Shown here in pieces: positions 32,788 to 41,953 of a DNA stretch of 42,147 bases (the first letter of the stretch is position 1; each line of letters starts with the position of its first letter). This stretch comes from Fibrobacter sp. (GTDB lineage: Bacteria > Fibrobacterota > Fibrobacteria > Fibrobacterales > Fibrobacteraceae). The position numbers were made by a program, and so were the translations under genes. Below the pieces are notes generated by a model that was not told where the DNA came from, ran no database searches, and saw only the letters and a list, made by a program, of their open reading frames with translations. The stretch lies in NCBI GenBank assembly GCA_024398995.1, contig JAKSIE010000016.1, positions 1-42,147 on the forward strand, written 5' to 3'.

Positions 32788-35748
32788 ATGTCCCGCCCAT
32801 TGCGTTTGGGACGGCTTCGCCTGCTCTTTTTACTTTCCCTTATAAATTTTGCGTTTGCAATGAATGTTGATTCATTGCCTGTGTGGGACCCCTCCATTCT
32901 TGTACGAAGTAATGGGGACGCAATAAGTACCGCTAACGGTTTGGGTTCCGTGGATGAATCATCGGAAAATGTTCGTCATGATTCCGTCGAAACCCACGGC
33001 TATAAGACCATGCAGATTACGGTGGGCGATGGCGGCACCCAGGTGGATCAGGAGCTGCGCCTCTCTATAACGGGGCGTCTCGCCGACAGCGTATGGATTG
33101 ACGCCCTGCTTTCGGATGTGGGCCGCAAGGCGGGTGACCAGACCACGGCTACCTTGCGGGAAGTGGACCAAATATATTTTCGCGTGGAATCGCCCCGTTA
33201 TTTTTTGCATCTGGGGGATTTGAACTGGGTCGACAATTCCTTGGAACTGTATTCCGTTGAACGGAGTAGCCTTGGGGCCATGGGTGGTGTGCGTGGTGAT
33301 TTCGGTGGGGGGTACACTGAGGTTCGTGGCGTTGTTGGCACCGACGAGGTTCAACATTTTAGACGAACTCTGAATGGTGTCAGCGGTCAGCGCGAGGGGT
33401 ATTCCCTGGATGCGTCTGGTGGCTTTGTAGCCATTGTGCCCCAGTCCGAAACGGTCTGGATGAATGGGGTGAAGCTGACCCGTGGTGTAGACTATCTGGT
33501 GAATTATGCTGGCGGTATGCTGGATTTCAAGGGTTCCATTGTTCCTAACTTTGATGATGAAATTCGGGTGGAGTACGACGCCTACGAAGATGACAACATT
33601 TATTCTCTGAAGGGGGCTGCCGCCAGTTATAGGCATCCCAACTTGTATCTTGATCTTTCCATGTTCCAGTTGGAGAACGATGTGGACCGTTTGCGTCGCG
33701 GCGTGTGGACGGACGAAGATTACAATATGTTGAAGTCTGACCGCGGAGAAGTTTTTGTTCGTGATGATTCCCTGAGGGCTTTACGTCGCCCCGATCGTAG
33801 CGCTCGTATGGGGGCCCGCCTTCGCGTTCAGCAGAACCGGCAATTCTACGCAGACTTGGAAGTGGCTCTGAACAAGAGCGATTCCAATACGGTTTCTGAT
33901 CATGTGGGTGGGCCGGAAGGCAAGGCGTTCCGCTGGTTTGTTACCACAGATTCTACCAGGGACTTGCTGCATTTCCCGTTGGCCATGGATGTTTACGGCA
34001 ACCGCATTATGGAAGGCTATGATGTTACGGAGTTCCGCAGCATAAATTCGGACTGGGATCCATACATTTTGCAGGACCAGTGGGATTTGGCCTACGGTGG
34101 TTCCGCATTCTTGGATGACGACTTGCTTTACGACGAGGTAAAATTCCGCACGGCCTTTGGAAATGGCTGGTTCGGGAATGCCCTTTGGGGGTACCGCCGA
34201 AACGATGGGGAAGAATGGAATTCCTCGAGGGCGAAAATTTCGTTGCAACATCGGAATAGAAACTCCCTAAGTGAAGTGGCCTTGATTCGTGTGGCTAGTA
34301 CTGCAGACCGGAATATGGAACGTTACCAGGGAACCGCTTCCGCTGAATTTTTACAGGGCTTTGTACGCCCCTTTGGCAGCGGCGATTTCCGCTACACGCG
34401 AATTGATGAAACTTCTGATGTGGCAGGAATTGACGGTGGCGTGGGAGCGATTCATAATGAAGTCCTGTACGGAAAATCCACAGGCGGTTTCGGGATGTAT
34501 TTTGACAAAGGCTTCTTGCGTGAAAGTGCAGGAGGTCGAATCGCCTGTCGCAGGGGCGATACCTATGGCAATGAATGGGCGGATTCCTTGCGGTCGGCCA
34601 TGTGGTTGCAGGAAGCGAATTACGGAGCCCGTTACTTTAGTTTGAATCACCTGCTGCAGTATGAACGTATTGCCCGCGATTCCTCCGAGGGGGAAAATAG
34701 CTGGGTGGGGGAATTGAATTCCCGAATGGGTGGTGACGAAATTGGCCTGACGGGAAACGTCACTTATAAAATCGGTCTGACAGAAGAGCAAATTTATACG
34801 GCTGTGTATAAGGCGGTGGCGCCTGGTACCGGAGATGTGCGCTATGATAGCCTGACGGGAACGTTTATCGAGGGAGTCGACAATGGCGATTTCGTTTATG
34901 ACGGTATGGGACGTAATGATTCCGTGGGGGCCGTTCTTTCGTCGGACGCCTCCTTCGGATTTGATTTCCGCTGGAATCCCGGTGTGTCTCTTGGTGTAAA
35001 ACGAGGAATTTTGCGTGATGTTACTTTTGGCGGTTCCTGGAATGGAGAAGGTAGCGATACGACAGGACGCACTTTGTATTTCCCTCCGGTCACTGCAGCC
35101 GCCTTGCGCCGAACCACTTCGGGACGCATCAACATGGAAGGTCTGGTGGAATGGGAACATCCGTCGGGTGTTAGTCTCGCTTATAAACCGGGTGCCACCT
35201 TTGACAAAAAACTCAGCTCCATTTCATATTTCGAAACGGTCTATTCCCATGAAATCGAAACGGGCTATCGCATAAATCCTGATCACTTTGTTGGGGCGGA
35301 CCTGTTGATGGAAGATGATGAACTTTCTGCATTGCAAATTTGGAACTGGAACATCTATGATGTTTCTTTGAAATATCGGTTTGATTTCTTGAACGGATTT
35401 TTCGTTCAGCCTCTAGGCCGTTACCGCCAGGGAACTGGAGCTGATGATCTTGATAATGATTTTGAAGCTGACCTTTGGGAAGGCGCTTTTAGAGTCGGAT
35501 ATAACAAGCAAAAAAAAGTGGATGCCTTTGCGAATTTTTCTGTAATCCAGGTGGACGACCGGGGGGATTACATCCCCTATCAGGTCCTGTCCGGTTATAG
35601 TGATGGCCGTACCTATCGTTTTGAATTCTCCCTTTCCATTGACATGAATGATTTTATTTCTCTGGGCTGCCATTACATTTTGCGCTTTGGTAACTCCGAG
35701 GAAAATGTTTTCCAGAAACTCAGCACAGAAGCCAGAGCGGTGTTTTAA
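32788..35748 (+). CDS. Large outer-membrane beta-barrel protein, unknown function
   Basis: This 986-residue protein has a signal peptide (hydrophobic residues about 8-24, cleavage near AFA). Most of the length is aromatic, alternating beta-strand sequence that looks like an outer-membrane barrel, and it ends in phenylalanine. A segment VWMNGVKLTRGVDYLVNYAG near residue 225 is a small domain often seen as 'WLNG-x-x-L-x-x-G-x-DY' in large surface proteins of the FCB group. No family name can be given. It is five bases after the DUF2914 gene. It may be an export or adhesion pore tied to the Mgl operon. Confidence 0.7.
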   Translation: MSRPLRLGRLRLLFLLSLINFAFAMNVDSLPVWDPSILVRSNGDAISTANGLGSVDESSENVRHDSVETHGYKTMQITVGDGGTQVDQELRLSITGRLADSVWIDALLSDVGRKAGDQTTATLREVDQIYFRVESPRYFLHLGDLNWVDNSLELYSVERSSLGAMGGVRGDFGGGYTEVRGVVGTDEVQHFRRTLNGVSGQREGYSLDASGGFVAIVPQSETVWMNGVKLTRGVDYLVNYAGGMLDFKGSIVPNFDDEIRVEYDAYEDDNIYSLKGAAASYRHPNLYLDLSMFQLENDVDRLRRGVWTDEDYNMLKSDRGEVFVRDDSLRALRRPDRSARMGARLRVQQNRQFYADLEVALNKSDSNTVSDHVGGPEGKAFRWFVTTDSTRDLLHFPLAMDVYGNRIMEGYDVTEFRSINSDWDPYILQDQWDLAYGGSAFLDDDLLYDEVKFRTAFGNGWFGNALWGYRRNDGEEWNSSRAKISLQHRNRNSLSEVALIRVASTADRNMERYQGTASAEFLQGFVRPFGSGDFRYTRIDETSDVAGIDGGVGAIHNEVLYGKSTGGFGMYFDKGFLRESAGGRIACRRGDTYGNEWADSLRSAMWLQEANYGARYFSLNHLLQYERIARDSSEGENSWVGELNSRMGGDEIGLTGNVTYKIGLTEEQIYTAVYKAVAPGTGDVRYDSLTGTFIEGVDNGDFVYDGMGRNDSVGAVLSSDASFGFDFRWNPGVSLGVKRGILRDVTFGGSWNGEGSDTTGRTLYFPPVTAAALRRTTSGRINMEGLVEWEHPSGVSLAYKPGATFDKKLSSISYFETVYSHEIETGYRINPDHFVGADLLMEDDELSALQIWNWNIYDVSLKYRFDFLNGFFVQPLGRYRQGTGADDLDNDFEADLWEGAFRVGYNKQKKVDAFANFSVIQVDDRGDYIPYQVLSGYSDGRTYRFEFSLSIDMNDFISLGCHYILRFGNSEENVFQKLSTEARAVF

Positions 35749-35770
35749 CAGTTAATAGTGATGAGTTGGT

Positions 35771-35793
35771 GTCATTCTGAGCGAAGAATCTAG
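35771..35793. repeat. Short dispersed palindromic repeat remnant
   Basis: GTCATTCTGAGCGAAGAATCTAG contains the inverted pair ATTCT / AGAAT around GAGCGA. It resembles a common bacterial intergenic palindrome of the 'GTCATNCTGAGCGAAG' kind. It sits between two cluster genes, in the only sizeable gap (78 bases) of the cluster. Confidence 0.5.
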
Positions 35794-35826
35794 TATCTCA
35801 TAATTTGTATCTTATATTTCGTTGCC

Positions 35827-37233
35827 TTGATTAGATTATTCTTGACATTTCTTCTTTTGGTGAGCATTGCCTTTGGTGGTGAATGTCGTATTTCTGACGT
35901 GGTGTGGAATGGCGACCACGAGATGGCTGATGAAGCTGATGCTGCGAATCTTGTTGGAATGCCCTGCGATGGTTTGAACGGCCCTGTCTGGAAAAACACC
36001 TCTCGAAAAATCCAGGAACGTTATGAAAATGGCGGATTCCTTGCTGCAAGTCTTGTTGGCGAACTTTTGGAAAATCCTGCTGACTCCAGTGAGGCAACGA
36101 ATACCGCTGTATTGCTGTTGGAGTTGAATCGTGGCAGTGCCTGGGTGTGGGGACCTGCAGAAAATATGGATTCTACCGGAACCAAACCTGAAGTGTTCCG
36201 TAAATTGACTGGACTGGAAGTGGGCTCCTATGTTTCCCCCAGAGATCTGGAGCGGGCTAATTATAAACTTGCCCGTGTGGGGTACTTTGAAGAAGTGGGT
36301 AAACCCCGCATGTATCGAGATGCCTACCGGAACCGTATCATTCCCGTGTTCAATATGCGGGCTGCAGCCATGTCCGAGGCGGAAGCCTTGCTGACTTATT
36401 CCAGCGAAAATGACTTGTGGGAAGGTAATGTCAACGTGTCGCTGTACAACATTTTGGGGACAGCCCGCGACCTACAACTGGAAGGTTATACAGCCGCAGA
36501 TTCCCGCCGTCTTGAAGGCTCCTATAAGGAACCCTGGATTTTTGGCTCTGCCTGGAACGTTATTGCCCGCGGCTATTTTGACGAAGATTCCTCAACCCGC
36601 GAAGCTTACGGCGAAGTGGGCATTAGCCGCGATATCGGTTTTGATTTTACCATTGGGGTCTTTGTAGGAATCGGTGATAATGAAAAGACGTCCTCGTTGG
36701 AGTTGACCTACACGTCCCTTGACCGGTTTGCTTTACCTCGTAGCGGAACCAAATTTTATGGACTTGCCTCTTGGAATTTTTCCCGTCCCGATTCCCTGGA
36801 TCATTACTTGAAGGTGCGAGGCTCCCTGGTGCGCTATGTACCGGTTTACGCAAACTGGATTACAAGATTCAGTGGTGCCGCCGGTGGAATATTTGCTCCC
36901 GATGCTGACCTTGATCGTCAAGATCTATTTGCCTTGGGAGGCATGAACGATTTTCGTGGAATGGATTATCGATTCCTGCGTAGTCGGGCCTATGGCTATA
37001 CCGAGTTCGCTTTGCTTTGGCAGGATGGTTATGACCTGAGCATTGAAGGCTTCTATATGCCGGGCTTGTATCGCGCTCCTCGTCCGGATCATGGCTGGAA
37101 GCGTGAACAGGAATACGGCTTGGCCTTTACTCAGTATCGCAAGAATTGGAGCGTCAATTTTTATTATGCCCTTCGCAATGGCGAAAGCTACTTGGATGGT
37201 ATTGTGGGCGTCGGTGTCAAAACGCTGTTCTAG
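35827..37233 (+). CDS. Omp85-superfamily outer-membrane protein with POTRA-like domain
   Basis: This 468-residue protein has a signal peptide (about residues 1-18) and a start codon TTG at 35827. The TTG fits the signal peptide, and an in-frame stop lies just upstream. A POTRA-like segment (LTGLEVGSYVSPRDLERANY and on, about 125-180) is followed by a barrel. The loop-6-like motif GGMNDFRG lies at about 371-378, and the end is phenylalanine. It differs from the TamA-like protein in having a short N-terminus. A role in inserting or secreting the neighbouring barrel protein is a reasonable inference from gene order. A TATATTTC element just upstream may give it its own promoter. Confidence 0.75.
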   Translation: MIRLFLTFLLLVSIAFGGECRISDVVWNGDHEMADEADAANLVGMPCDGLNGPVWKNTSRKIQERYENGGFLAASLVGELLENPADSSEATNTAVLLLELNRGSAWVWGPAENMDSTGTKPEVFRKLTGLEVGSYVSPRDLERANYKLARVGYFEEVGKPRMYRDAYRNRIIPVFNMRAAAMSEAEALLTYSSENDLWEGNVNVSLYNILGTARDLQLEGYTAADSRRLEGSYKEPWIFGSAWNVIARGYFDEDSSTREAYGEVGISRDIGFDFTIGVFVGIGDNEKTSSLELTYTSLDRFALPRSGTKFYGLASWNFSRPDSLDHYLKVRGSLVRYVPVYANWITRFSGAAGGIFAPDADLDRQDLFALGGMNDFRGMDYRFLRSRAYGYTEFALLWQDGYDLSIEGFYMPGLYRAPRPDHGWKREQEYGLAFTQYRKNWSVNFYYALRNGESYLDGIVGVGVKTLF

Positions 37234-37249
37234 AATTTGAATTGAAAAA

Positions 37250-37282
37250 GAAAAAAGGCTTGAGTGGAAAACTCAAGCCTTT
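37250..37282 (-). terminator. Terminator of the broken barrel gene (bidirectional stem)
   Basis: AAAGGCTTGAGT and ACTCAAGCCTTT form a perfect 12-bp stem with a GGAAA loop. The T-rich run on the minus strand (TTTTTTCTTTTT) is stronger than on the plus strand. It lies between the convergent Omp85 and barrel genes. Confidence 0.85.
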
Positions 37283-37305
37283 CGCATATCCGAAGGTAGA
37301 AAATG

Positions 37306-37967
37306 TTAGAACCAGTAGGTTACAGTAAACTGCATCTGGTAATTCTGAATATCGACTTCGGAAGAACCGAGGGGGCCCAGGTCTAGATCGTCAAACACAT
37401 TGGTAAGACCGAGAATGTAGCGGAAGCCTACGTCAATGTTCGGGGAAACATCGTAGCCGAGACCGAATACCAAGCTGAATTCAAAGGTGTTCTTCTTGTA
37501 CATGTCGTCGAGGAGGTTGCTTGCTGCGCTAGATGCTCCGTAGCCATAGTCATAGTCGTCCCAACCATAGTCGTCACCATCGTCGTAGAAGGAACCGCTG
37601 CTAGAAACATCCCAGGAGCCAGACTGGATCAAGGCTATCTGCGGACCTGCTTCTACGTAGAGGTTCATGACTGGGGTATAGTGGAAGAGAACGGGAACGT
37701 CAATGGCCCATGCGGTGTAAGAAACATCGTCGTTACCAACGCGACGCAGGTCCAAGGTGACTTCGGGGATGACGGATGCCTTTTCGGAAAGGGCAATCTT
37801 TGCTGCAACACCGGCGTTAAAACCTACGCTCATGCCTCCGTCAGTGGTGGCTTCACCAGAGACATCCAGTCGGTAAGGTTAAGGGCTGCGTGGCCGCCAA
37901 ACTAAATGTTCTGTGCGCTGGCGAAAGATGCTGCACAGGCGGCTGCTACTAGAAGTTTTTTGAACAT
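37306..37967 (-). pseudogene. Disrupted outer-membrane beta-barrel gene
   Basis: Reading from the ATG at 37967, which has AAGGAGA upstream, gives a clear signal peptide (MFKKLLVAAACAASFASAQNI). A TAG stop at 37902-37904 interrupts it. The same frame then continues with FGGHAALNLTD before a frameshift near 37860-37875, after which the rest continues in another frame (DVSGEATTDGG, then the barrel). The barrel half alone reads from 37833 as a 175-residue protein ending in WF but with no signal peptide. Two separate lesions point to a pseudogene; a sequencing error in the G run would explain only the frameshift. Intact relatives would be small PorT/OprF-like barrels. Confidence 0.75.
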
Positions 37968-37993
37968 AAGTTCTCCTTGTTTGATTGGTTAGC

Positions 37994-38001
37994 GAAATGT
38001 A
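37994..38001 (-). promoter_or_regulatory. Promoter-like element before the broken barrel gene
   Basis: The minus strand reads TACATTTC, close to TAnnTTTG, about 27 bases upstream of the ATG. It overlaps no gene and lies seven bases from the stop of the upstream secreted-protein gene. Confidence 0.3.
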
Positions 38002-38007
38002 GATCGT

Positions 38008-40410
38008 TTATTTCTTCTTTGTGAATTTAAGTGAAGACTTTCCGTTTGTAGTTTGAACTTTTACTACATAAACTCCCTGATTTAGGATTTCTAAATTCAT
38101 GACGGGATATTCAAAACCTGTTTTAGAATAAACCTTATTTCCGAGGGCGTCATATATAACGATTGACTTTACTTCGTGGATGTCGCCTGTGTAAATGAGG
38201 TTGTTTTCCGCAAATTTGACTGTTGCACTGGCGTTGTCTAAAATTTTCGCAAACGAAGCCTCGCTGGTATCCTTACCAGGATCTATAGTTGGTTCTTCCT
38301 TGTACATGTCCGGGTTGTATGTTGCCACAATTTTATAAATGGCGGTCTTGCTGCTATCTGCGGAATGGAAGTCAAAGTCAATGGTGTCGCTTAAGTCATA
38401 TTCATGGAAAATTTTATAATTCTCAGAATAAGATTTATGGGGGCCGGCAAAAACGATGGTTGCTCGCTTCAAGTTTATTTCGAAGGGGAGGTCTACGTGA
38501 ACAATCTTGTTTTCCTGATCAATTTTACCTTCAAAATATGCAAGCCCTGCTTCGATGTAGAAGGATCTTAACTCTGCGATACTCTGGTCTTTATCTTGAT
38601 GCGATACCGTAGCAGAAAGAACTCGCCTTTGCTTGTCTTCATTGGTTGTGGTGACCTTTAGAATGCTTCCGTTTCCCCATACAGGAAAGTCATAGTCTGC
38701 AGGTTCATAATCAAATGTGGCAAACGGATCAGAAATGGCGGCGTAGACGTCGTAGTCATAGTAATTGATGCTAGACCTTTTTTCTGCTAATGGCAGGGTG
38801 TATTTTAAGGCTGAAGTTCCCTGTTCTGCGGTGATTACAGAAAAGTGATTGTTGACATTATGGTCTATGACGAACAGGCTTGTGATTTTGTAATCAGGCC
38901 AGGGTTTTGACTGCTTGACAACCTTGAGTGCGTAAGTTTTCTTGTCGTAGTCCTTGGTCAATGTGGCGTATATGCCCGATGTGCCTGACATCTTTCCGGT
39001 AATCGTCAAGAAGATGCTTGTGTCGGGGAGCGAAAAAGTCTTTTCGCAATTTCTCCAAAAGGTGCGTTCGGCAAAAAAATCTTCTCCGGATCCGCAGGCG
39101 AATAATTTGGAAGCGACCGTTGCATTATAGGGCAAATCATAAATGATTGACCCGGTATCGTTTGGGGTTTCTGGATCGTAAATGGTTCTTGGGTAGATGT
39201 ACTTCTGTTTTAACGTGTCGATTAACAACAGCTGGTTTAAATAGTTGTTTTCTTCAATGACGTCAACAAATTTGAATTTGTAATAGTGAACAGGATCCCC
39301 GTTTTGTGAAATGACTTCTACAACTGTGTTTTCTAGATCGATGGGGGTATTGAACAAGTCAACACTGATTGGCTCGCCATTCTTATACCAATTCCTTTTC
39401 GCCAAGCCGGAAAATTTTAATCCGGCGTAGTCTGAATTTGATCTGCCGGCACTGTATCGGCCATACAAATTATGACGAATGGAATCTGGTACCCATTTGT
39501 AAAGCTTTAACTCGACCAGCCCTGTGTCGCCAGAATTTTGGGGATGGGTGATTTTTGTTCCCTCTGTGCAGTATGTGCCTTGTTTAGCCAAGGTACTTTT
39601 TGTAACATCAATAATGGGGGAGTCTGAATATGTTTGGTACCACTGATAAACTTTGCTTTCTGAACAGAAGTCAAAAACATTGACAATTGCCGCATTGGTA
39701 TCGCCTGGGGTTCGGCTTATGTTTAGGACGATGTCTTTGGTGCTGAGTCCGCTTTTGGACTTGAATGTATAGGTAACAGGCCCCTTGCTAAAATCTTGTG
39801 CGGTACTGGGAGTGACCGAACTGAATAATCCCGTAAAGTAAGGGGTTATGCTTTCCATCTTTGCAGTGAACGGTACCGTGAAGTAGATGGTGTCGTTGCT
39901 TCTGACGTAATTGGTATAATCGCTTGTCACGCTGGCTTTTGTAATTATAATATCACTTGGGCCGCCAATGGCAATAGAATTGATGGATACACTACATTCC
40001 TTTGTAGAGGAAGTTTGTGCCTGGAAGGCTATTTTGGAATAGTCACATTCGATTGACAACGCCTGACCACTTGAGAAGGCTCCGATTTCGTACCAGTAGC
40101 CGTCGTAATAGCCATAGGCGGCAAGACTGTTGCTTCCGCAGGTACCGCCGTAATTGACGATGCCGGTAAGGTAGCCTTCGCATGTTTCATTCGGGGTGAC
40201 AGTCAAGCCAGAGGAGAACTCTGAACCGGTAATGGTTGTGGTTACGTAGCCTTTTTCCTTTACCCAGGGAGTCCAGGATTTTTGATCCAATTCAAACTTG
40301 GCGTTGGTGGTGGTGTAACCGTCTGTCTTTTCGTAAAAACTGAGGGATACCGATGCGAAGGACATGCCTGCGGCAAGACCTAGCGTTAAGGCTATTTTGC
40401 GACAATCCAT
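38008..40410 (-). CDS. Large secreted protein with type IX-like C-terminal sorting tail
   Basis: This 800-residue protein has a signal peptide (about residues 1-19). The last 70 residues match the type A sorting domain of type IX secretion: a strand like SIVIYDALGNKVYS, then NLEILNQGVYVVKVQTTNGK and a Lys-rich end. The body is beta-rich with repeated strands of about 50-100 residues, and its N-terminal part (about 20-150) looks like a carbohydrate-binding or Ig-like module. No catalytic motif is recognised. It probably sits on the cell surface, in keeping with Fibrobacter's fibre-degrading lifestyle. A TTG-19-TACATTTG promoter is present upstream. Confidence 0.75.
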   Translation of the reverse strand: MDCRKIALTLGLAAGMSFASVSLSFYEKTDGYTTTNAKFELDQKSWTPWVKEKGYVTTTITGSEFSSGLTVTPNETCEGYLTGIVNYGGTCGSNSLAAYGYYDGYWYEIGAFSSGQALSIECDYSKIAFQAQTSSTKECSVSINSIAIGGPSDIIITKASVTSDYTNYVRSNDTIYFTVPFTAKMESITPYFTGLFSSVTPSTAQDFSKGPVTYTFKSKSGLSTKDIVLNISRTPGDTNAAIVNVFDFCSESKVYQWYQTYSDSPIIDVTKSTLAKQGTYCTEGTKITHPQNSGDTGLVELKLYKWVPDSIRHNLYGRYSAGRSNSDYAGLKFSGLAKRNWYKNGEPISVDLFNTPIDLENTVVEVISQNGDPVHYYKFKFVDVIEENNYLNQLLLIDTLKQKYIYPRTIYDPETPNDTGSIIYDLPYNATVASKLFACGSGEDFFAERTFWRNCEKTFSLPDTSIFLTITGKMSGTSGIYATLTKDYDKKTYALKVVKQSKPWPDYKITSLFVIDHNVNNHFSVITAEQGTSALKYTLPLAEKRSSINYYDYDVYAAISDPFATFDYEPADYDFPVWGNGSILKVTTTNEDKQRRVLSATVSHQDKDQSIAELRSFYIEAGLAYFEGKIDQENKIVHVDLPFEINLKRATIVFAGPHKSYSENYKIFHEYDLSDTIDFDFHSADSSKTAIYKIVATYNPDMYKEEPTIDPGKDTSEASFAKILDNASATVKFAENNLIYTGDIHEVKSIVIYDALGNKVYSKTGFEYPVMNLEILNQGVYVVKVQTTNGKSSLKFTKKK

Positions 40411-40434
40411 AAAAACTCCAGAGTTCAGTCTTTA

Positions 40435-40464
40435 CAAATGTAAGTTTTTTTTTTACAAAAACAA
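40435..40464 (-). promoter_or_regulatory. Promoter of the secreted-protein gene
   Basis: On the minus strand TTG (40462-40464), a 19-base spacer and TACATTTG (40435-40442) match the Bacteroidetes TTG / TAnnTTTG consensus with ideal spacing. It ends 25 bases before the start codon. Confidence 0.65.
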
Positions 40465-40570
40465 GGGGTTTGGTATACCTAGCAAATACTAAAAAAAGAA
40501 ATCCTTGTTACACAAGGTCCTTCCTAAAAAATTTTACGTCAAAAAAGGGCTTTGTTAAAAATTTGGATGT

Positions 40571-40595
40571 CATATGATTCAATGTGAATCATATG
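40571..40595 (-). repeat. 11-bp inverted repeat downstream of the AAA ATPase gene
   Basis: CATATGATTCA and TGAATCATATG form a perfect inverted repeat with an ATG loop, ten bases after the ATPase stop. On the minus strand AAATTTTTAA follows, so it may act as a weak terminator. As a duplex it could also bind a regulator. The rest of 40465-40570 is AT-rich with no clear feature. Confidence 0.55.
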
Positions 40596-40604
40596 GGATG
40601 ATTT

Positions 40605-41948
40605 CTAGATCAATCCCGCCATGTATACCGGCAGGTAGGTGAATCCGTCCTTGACTTCCAAATTCTTTGTGTAGACGATGAACTTGTCCCTCAGCTTTAG
40701 CTGGGGGTATTTTTGCTTTAGATAGTCTATAGATTTGTGTTGCCTGTAGTCCGAAGACTTTACCTCTACAGGCACGATTCGTTTTTTTGGGGTCAGTAGA
40801 AAATCAATTTCGTATTTCTTTTCTTGCACCTGGTTTTCGGGCTGGTACATAAATTCATGGAAGTATAAATTGTGTCCGGCCACGGTAAGCATTTGCGCCA
40901 CCATGTTTTCGTAGAGAATCCCGAGATTCGTAGAAATCTTGTCGAAGATAATGCTCCTGTACAAGTTTTCCTTGTTCTCCATTTTCATCATCTGGGTAAC
41001 AAAAAGCCCGGTGTCGCCAAGGTACAGCTTGAAATTGCTTCGGTCTGCGTTCAGTTCCATGGCCATGTCGGGTTCAGTCACATTGATGCAGATGTTTCCA
41101 ATCATGGATTCCGCCACAAAGTCAACGGCGTCAACATAATTTCGATAACGGGCGTTCTTGTCAATCAGCGAAAACTTGAAGATTGCATTTCGCTTGGCCA
41201 GCTGCTCCGGGATTACCTTGAAAACCACAGAAGCTTTCTCTCGATTTTCAGAGTCATACTTTTTTAGGTCGTTTTCGTAGAGCGTCAGAATGTCCTGCTT
41301 GATGGAGTCTATTTCCGCGTAGGACTTTCCTTCGATGTAGGCGACTACGGCTTGGGGCATTCCGCCTACAGCCATGTAGGTTCTGAATAGTTCCATCATC
41401 CGACGATGAATGGCGTCATTCAGAGGAATCCTATTTTCAAAAGCTTCCTTGATGTTCCTGTAGGCTACGGAGTTTCCGGTGGATTCCAGAAATTCTTCAA
41501 AGTCCAACGGGTACATTTTGAGGAGATGTTCTTCCGATGGAATTAGAATGTCCTTTACATTTTTCTTGATGGAAATGAGGGAGCCTGTTTCTATATAGTC
41601 GTAGCGACCGTCTTTTACCAGCTTTTTGATCGCCTGCCGTGCTTTCGGGAAAAGTTGCACCTCGTCAAAGATGATTACTGATTTCCGTGGGGGCAGTTCC
41701 TTGCCTTTAAGCATGAAAAGATTCTGAAAGAACTTGTCCGGCTTTCCGATATTCTTGAAATTTTCAAGGACATCTTCTTCCTCTTCGGAAAAGTCCAGAA
41801 GAAGGTAATCTTCGTACTCGTTCTGCGCAAAAAGTTCTGCGATGGTGCTTTTGCCGATTCGGCGGGCACCTTCAATAAGCAGGGCCGACTTTCCGTTGCC
41901 CTTTTTCCACTCTAACATTTTATTATAGAACTTTCTATGCAGATTCAT
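40605..41948 (-). CDS. AAA ATPase with DUF4143 C-terminal region
   Basis: This 447-residue protein is of the AAA_14/DUF4143 type. It has Walker A GARRIGKST near residues 27-35, Walker B VIIFDEVQLF, and an arginine-rich middle. The C-terminal nuclease-like segment has EIDFLL then VPVEVKSS, an E-D-EVK pattern of the PD-(D/E)XK type. The start was taken at 41948 (MNLHRKFYNK), where the family normally begins; the longer frame runs into the repeat-rich upstream region. Such genes are common, often multicopy and stand-alone in anaerobes, and the role is unknown. The gene has no operon partner here. Confidence 0.85.
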   Translation of the reverse strand: MNLHRKFYNKMLEWKKGNGKSALLIEGARRIGKSTIAELFAQNEYEDYLLLDFSEEEEDVLENFKNIGKPDKFFQNLFMLKGKELPPRKSVIIFDEVQLFPKARQAIKKLVKDGRYDYIETGSLISIKKNVKDILIPSEEHLLKMYPLDFEEFLESTGNSVAYRNIKEAFENRIPLNDAIHRRMMELFRTYMAVGGMPQAVVAYIEGKSYAEIDSIKQDILTLYENDLKKYDSENREKASVVFKVIPEQLAKRNAIFKFSLIDKNARYRNYVDAVDFVAESMIGNICINVTEPDMAMELNADRSNFKLYLGDTGLFVTQMMKMENKENLYRSIIFDKISTNLGILYENMVAQMLTVAGHNLYFHEFMYQPENQVQEKKYEIDFLLTPKKRIVPVEVKSSDYRQHKSIDYLKQKYPQLKLRDKFIVYTKNLEVKDGFTYLPVYMAGLI

Positions 41949-41953
41949 ATACC

